A stretch of DNA of 64,000 bases, taken from contig JABWDB010000017.1 in assembly GCA_019614645.1 (NCBI GenBank), positions 5,716,501 to 5,780,500 on the forward strand, read 5' to 3'. Position numbers and translations under genes: made by a program. Shown one piece after another: positions 58,501 to 64,000 of the stretch (positions are counted from its first letter, which is position 1; the number at the start of each line of letters is the position of its first letter). This DNA comes from Stratiolaelaps scimitus (Eukaryota > Arthropoda > Arachnida > Mesostigmata > Laelapidae). Below the pieces are notes generated by a model. The model made no database searches, was not told the origin of the DNA, and saw only the letters and a list, made by a program, of their open reading frames with translations.

Positions 58501-60426
58501 GGTTGCTTGCCACTACTTACGTACACTTGCTCGCTGGCCCGCTGACTGGACAGTGGTGAAGCAATAGCAACAACAACAACAACAGCTGAGGTAGAGCAAG
58601 CTCAAAGTCGGCGTGGCCGCTTTATTGAGCAACCCGCCTAGCGAGCAGCTAGACCGGAGAGACAGTGAAGCAAGGGTGTGCGTGCGGTTGGTTCGTTACT
58701 CGGTCCGTTTGGCCGGACAATGTGTTGTGTTGTATTTCGCCTTTTGTACTGCCGAAATAGGGACCTCGACCTCTTCTGTGGCTAGCCAACAGGCAATGTC
58801 GCGTCCAGCCCCCCTCCAGGAATAGGACACTGTGGGCACATCTTCCGGTACTGTTACTCGTTGAAGAGTGTCAACGCCGCGCAAAGGCTATAGTCCTGCC
58901 CGTCATCTGTCTCCAATGGACATGGAGGTTGGCTGAGGAGCGGAGGAGCTGTGCTCACGAGTGGATGGGTGCTGGGGGAGCGGGATGTGCAGAGGTCTTG
59001 AGATCTAAGCTATTTCGTTGACTTGGTTGCCTCCTGGGCAACCACCACATAGATGACAAGGTAGTCCTTGTCGTTCGTACGACGGTCCAAACACGATTCT
59101 ATTCTCGTTCTATCAGCACACAAAACTGACTTCGATTATAGCACAGCTCTTGGTTCAGTGCGTCCTTGAAAACACCACATGTGGAAATAGCCACGAATCC
59201 AACTCGCATATTACAACGGCTAAAATACACATGAAATAATTACCTTGGTGCGTGTGTTCCTGCTCGGCTGAGCTTGGTCATGTTGACATCAATAATTTCA
59301 TCGATGTTACTCACGTTGAGCTTAGGAATTGTCAGATCATTAATTGAAGCGGTCGTATCAAGTCTACTTAATTTTATATAGTTGTGACACCGGTGAGCGA
59401 AATTTTAATAAAATACATTAATTCAATTAAACTCATATGATACAATGGCATGGGTTTCTACAACAAAAAGCCATATAGGGTGCATACACCTATTCGTCAA
59501 GCCATAAGCTACATATAGTGTAGTATTCAACGGGGCATTAACATATTATATATATATAAAAGTAATAATAATGAGAATAATAATAATAACCTAACCTGAC
59601 ACTCACATATCCCTTGTAGGTATACGTACAGAGAGGGACACATAATTAGGCTTACAGCTCAAGCAGAGGTGGGAAACAAAGAGGTTTATCATTATTTGTA
59701 TTCAATAAGTACAGGCTGATAACGTTTATGCAAACATATTTATCAATCAACAATGGTGACATAGTCCGTCATAACACGGATTATTCCTCGTAGCGATTCG
59801 TAAATATTCCCTAAATGGTGCAGATGTTCTAATTATTCATCCCGACAATCATAACAACACCAATTGGATATTGGTCACCCCGAGTCCGCGCCGCCTATCA
59901 TTGTTTTGCTTCGGTATCCATCATCACGTCAGACGTCATCGCCCATGCCCACGGGTAAATTGCTCAATGAATTATCGAGTGTAGTCTTTCGACGATGCTT
60001 CAGAGACACGATTTAGTTTGACATATAGCTGATCACTCTCAGTAGACGGTTTGTGACGTCTTATATTGGTAACTGCCGGCGCATCGTCAGTTTTGCACGT
60101 CGAGCAATAGCCGACCACGCCGAAGACGCCATCGGACCATTTGGCGCCTTCCGCGGTGCCGCTATCGACGTGTAGTCCCTGTAGACTCCTCCCACCATCA
60201 TTTGCGCATTATTTATGAAGGTTTACGCAGCTACGAATCTGCCCGTACGATAACCACATTAACGTAGAAGGATGACAACATTTTAATAATCGTTCTCTCT
60301 AGAATTGCCTAGCATATATGAGTAGCTGTTCGTTACAAACAAATTTGTCTTACTAAGCTTCGTAAGCAAGCTTTATTCAAATTCAAGCCACTCCATTGCT
60401 TTGACACGACAGCAGTTTTGTCTGAG

Positions 60427-61135
60427 CTACGTGGTCATTGTTGTACGGCAATGACAGGACCGAACCATCTCGAAGACGTGTCGCGATCCAACTTCTGGTG
60501 TCTGTACAGGGTTCGACACAGATCCAAATGCGTTCACACTCTGAATACGATTGCTTGTTAAAGCGGTGAGACGGGCCACCAGGACGCCATTACGTAACGA
60601 GTCTCTTGAGGCAGGAAATGAGCACGGGAGAGTAGCGTTTATCGCGAAAGCGTCACCTGAATCCGAAGGGAAGAAAATGCTCTCCTGCTCGATGAAGAGA
60701 ATTTTGGAGGAGAATTCGTTTGAGCACTTAAACGTCACTTTGGACAAAATTGTACCCCCACCCGTTTTCTTCAGAACGGACCAGCCGCTAGCTTTGGCTA
60801 CGTTTCGGGAAGTAGATGTTGCTGTTGCTACTGCCACTGGCGTCGCGGATGCCGGCTTTTTTTTTCTCTGTCCTCGAAGTCTAGAACGACCTCAGGGACA
60901 GCGGACAGCGGCCGAAGGTATTTACACAACAAAGCCGTTACACGCTCCCACGTGTCGGCGAGGGAAGACACGAGAACAACAGCTTCAACGCGGCAAAAGA
61001 GAGGATCTCTTGAGTTGTACCCACGCGCGGCAGGCTGAGTTTCTGTGTGCGTGTATACCAGCGCCGGCCTCCAGCTTGGCTACTATTTCTTCTTCTATTT
61101 CGTCGTCTTGCTTGCACCGCCGGAGAAGCCGGTAA
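60427..61135. other. Region open on both strands
   Basis: A plus-strand frame of 194 codons (60551-61135) and a minus-strand frame of 136 codons (60427-60837) overlap. The shared part is of moderate GC, so openness on both strands may reflect codon structure on one of them. Neither product is recognised and no splice partners were found. Confidence 0.2.
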
Positions 61136-63375
61136 GGAAGTGCACCTGGGGGAATTATAAAGAACGATGTTGACCGGTGGCCAGCAGCACAGACAAGGTT
61201 GAGCAACCAGGAAGGCAACGTATCAGAGCTAGAACCACTGTCAGAAAGGAAGCTCACACGAGCCAGAGGCACGAGTAGTTAGAACATGCATCTTTTCGCC
61301 TTCCCAATATCTCTCTCTCTTCCGCTACCCATTCTATCGAACTCGCTACCGACTGAAGATATACACAGTGCAATCAATATACGTTGAGTATGGAAAAATC
61401 AGATGCATCAACTACCACTGGCTAGTGTAATACGTATCGATAAGAGCAGGAGCCGAAATTGCTGTTTCCAGAAGCAGCACTAGATATTTTACTCGGCACC
61501 GTCTACTCCAAGCGGCGAGAAGAGAAATCGTCCTTGGGCCGAGTCGACGAGTTGAACATTCTCTCGTTCACGAGACCTCTCTTCAATATCATGGAGCGCC
61601 TAGGGAGAGAGGTACCTAGCTCTTCTCTAATTTGGGAACCTGCTTCACGAAGATAATCAATACGGGTCGCGTGATTCTAAACATGCTCAATGGGATGAAA
61701 GAATTTCTCTCCGGCGTTTTTTCCCTTAAAGCCAACGCAAAAGAAAAAGTAATCAAACTTAGTTCTCGTTTTCCCGTTGACGTTAATAAGAGGAATTGGT
61801 TGAAGGTGATCCCCAACCGTTTCCCAACGCAACAGAGCTACTTGTGGGCCACGCACCAATCGGGCTGCGTCAATTTCCTAACCATTCGGAGCCACAAACT
61901 TGTCCGCGTTTACGCCATTGATTCATAGCGCGCAGAACTGCTTGCTGCATGCCGCGAGAGTCAAGCAGTCTACGAATGCGTAAATACTCAATGTCGTTCC
62001 GTACGAGTCTCATCAGAGACATGCGCCGCGCCCCTTGTTTTTTCTTCTAGTTCGTGCGAAAGTATATTAATGTGTGCACGTTATGAAATAAGTCCATCAA
62101 GATTTCATATGTGGGGGCTGGAACAGTGCATTACTTATTTGAATGAAGCTCGTCTGAGAAATCGATATCAAACGGATGGCTCTGCCTCAATAATGTGCGG
62201 GAAGCCCAGGATCTCGCCCAGAGAAAGACAAGGTCAGACCACTTCTGTCAAAGGCCAGGTCTTGCTCAACATCTTCAAAATAGGGCAATGCCGCGGCAGT
62301 AATGGACGTCAATGGCGGAGATAAGGCAAAACGACGACCGAACGGTGATGGTATTTGAACCAAGTTAGAACAGAGTTAGTTAATTAGTCAGTTGGTTAAT
62401 GATATAACACTTGACACGGAACCAGTCAACACCGAGTGATACATTCAAAGATGTGAATCAAGATGAATCAAGATGTGAATGGGTATACTTTCGGCACTTA
62501 CAACTGTATTTTTTCGAAGTTATATCTTCCAATGCAGATTTCCGCGTGGGGGCTTATACGGCTAAGTCTCTAGCTGTATAATGCCGGGGACCGCTGTGTG
62601 AACACCCTAAAGTAACACGTTCATTTGAACAAAAGGTGCATTTGTACTATATTACTGTATTGGAAGATACAATAGAAGCTTTCTGAAAACAGGAGCATGT
62701 AAGCGATCGCATAAGGCAGTCGAGATGGCCTCCTATATAACACGCTAGCTACGCTCGTTGAGCATGTCCAGTCGTATGAAGTAAGCTAACTGAGTCCATC
62801 ACGACGTGTTTCGTATGCGCGTGTCAAACTGCAGAGGCAGGTCTATCTTGATGTAGTGTCAGGGAAGACGAAATTACGTTAGACTCTAGAGGAAAGTTAT
62901 GAGAAACTAATATGCAAATCGAAACGAAGGTTGAGCCCCGACCTTGTTAACTTTGTTTATACTGGCACTGTTGCCCATATCCATAGCCTGGCAAAGGCGC
63001 TCAAACCGCACAACTTAAACTAAACGAAGACGTACAATATACAGGAAGTTTTGGTAGAATACGAGAGATGCACAAGTATTACCCTAGATATGGTTATAGG
63101 CTTGAACCTCACGACAGCCCTAGTAGTTATGGTGGGCCTCTGTCCATCAGTTGCTCCCAAGGGAGTTGTTGATGCACTATAATATTTTGTATGTATACAT
63201 ATATATATATATCTCTTAGAGATTGGGGACCCAACTCCAGCGAGAGTAAGTCATCAACTTCCGCGGATGCCCAAAAGTTCATTATGCTCCACAAACACCT
63301 CAACAGATCGTACTGAGCTTCAACATGCGTTGACAATGTTTCTAATGGTGCACCGAAAATTATATAAATATATCC

Positions 63376-63421
63376 GTTCCTATACGTAATGATGTATCCT
63401 CACATCATTACGTATAGGGAC
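63376..63421. repeat. 20-bp fold-back hairpin
   Basis: CCTATACGTAATGATGT (63379-63395) is perfectly repeated in inverse at 63402-63418 around a 6-base loop. Three more outer pairs, one of them G-T, extend the stem to 20. Confidence 0.65.
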
Positions 63422-64000
63422 TGGTCCTAAACCCACCCGGGTATCTATTTCTCTTTGATATCGTTATTCTCGTCGACTCTAAGAAGCAATCTTGAGTCAA
63501 GTAAAAAGCAACACAGATATAATATTGAAGACATCCCTGTGCAACATCTGGTTGAGACGAAAACACATACTTGTACACATGTTAAAATTATATTAGAAGT
63601 TGTATTCTCCTTGTGCTGCTTGACGAAATTTGATAATAATAGTGTCATGTGATAATTACTACATATTTAGTTGTTAAAATTATATTTTCGTGCAGTTATT
63701 CGAGATTCAAACGAACTATAATATATTCAAAATATTACGCAGTGCAAGTCCGTATATATCAAATATGATTTAGCAAATCCTTGTTATTAGTACCATGAGA
63801 GCCATGGGAAATATGCAGTCCAATGTAGTCATTTATTTGTTACTGGACTATTCCTTGAAAACAAGGGTTCTCGACGGATTTGATTTAAAGTAACCATTTC
63901 TGTCTAGACATCCGACAGATGTCCCAACGACGAACAAACGCGTCGGAACAGTTGACGGCCAAAAGAACTATCTTGTAACCTAACCATTTCTGACGCGATT

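Larger units (their letters stand above)
53803..64000. other. Intron 12 or downstream region, no assignable exon
   Basis: GC-rich blocks at 54560-56650, 58000-58950 and 60430-61700 alternate with AT-rich DNA. The next motor exon should enter in phase 2 and encode the conserved region after FYYLYDGL. No acceptor I examined leads into it, so the intron probably runs beyond the window. Confidence 0.6.

Noticed and set aside
59605..59690. Next myosin exon after the acceptor at 59613
   Set aside because: The frame fits phase 2, but the translation (YTYREGHIIRL...) does not match the expected motor sequence and no good donor follows.
63696..63780. Next myosin exon after the acceptor gtgcag at 63695
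   Set aside because: Frame fits, but the codons are AT-rich, unlike all real exons here, the sequence is not myosin-like and no clear donor is present.
63908..63980. Next myosin exon near the right edge after tctgtctag
   Set aside because: In phase and GC-richer, but reaches TAA after about 24 codons with no family resemblance.

Overview
The window is eukaryotic genomic DNA, almost certainly from an arthropod. It carries one gene that can be recognised with confidence: a class III myosin of the NINAC/MYO3 type (an N-terminal Ser/Thr kinase fused to a myosin motor), on the + strand. Twelve coding exons lie between 22223 and 53802. All have GT-AG borders, all join in frame, and together they give 586 codons. 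GC-rich short exons inside long AT-richer introns, abundant (TA)n and (GA)n tracts, a mariner relic and tRNA-derived SINEs fit an arthropod; a chelicerate such as a mite is my guess, but the sequence alone does not settle it.

Layout. Positions 1-22222 are upstream of the start codon: AT-rich stretches alternate with GC-rich blocks (1-470, 15100-17400, 21230-22030). I see no recognisable protein there. SINE copies are scattered through it, and a candidate 5'UTR splice donor lies at 21986. Exons 1-6 (22223-34313) encode the complete kinase domain. Exon 7 (35839-36006) encodes a kinase-motor linker. Exons 8-12 (36427-53802) encode the N-terminal part of the motor, including the purine-binding loop, P-loop and switch I. 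The rest of the motor, the IQ region and the tail are not found in 53803-64000, so the gene probably continues past the right edge.

Introns. Intron 3 holds a 695-bp internally deleted mariner-type transposon with TA target-site duplications, near-perfect terminal inverted repeats and an open N-terminal transposase frame antisense to the host gene. Intron 10 (9.7 kb) contains two GC-rich blocks with long frames open on both strands. Intron 7 is short, has a weak donor, and contains an in-frame stop followed by AATAAA, so a kinase-only transcript is conceivable.

No operon, CRISPR, rRNA or intact tRNA gene was seen. Other observations are a small family of tRNA-derived SINEs near 5.7, 9.9-10.5, 14.3 and 22 kb, and several long fold-back sequences (35.5, 53.3 and 63.4 kb). 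I found no convincing new biological system. The splice-isoform hypothesis, the deleted mariner with its retained DNA-binding frame, and the hairpins are the best leads.
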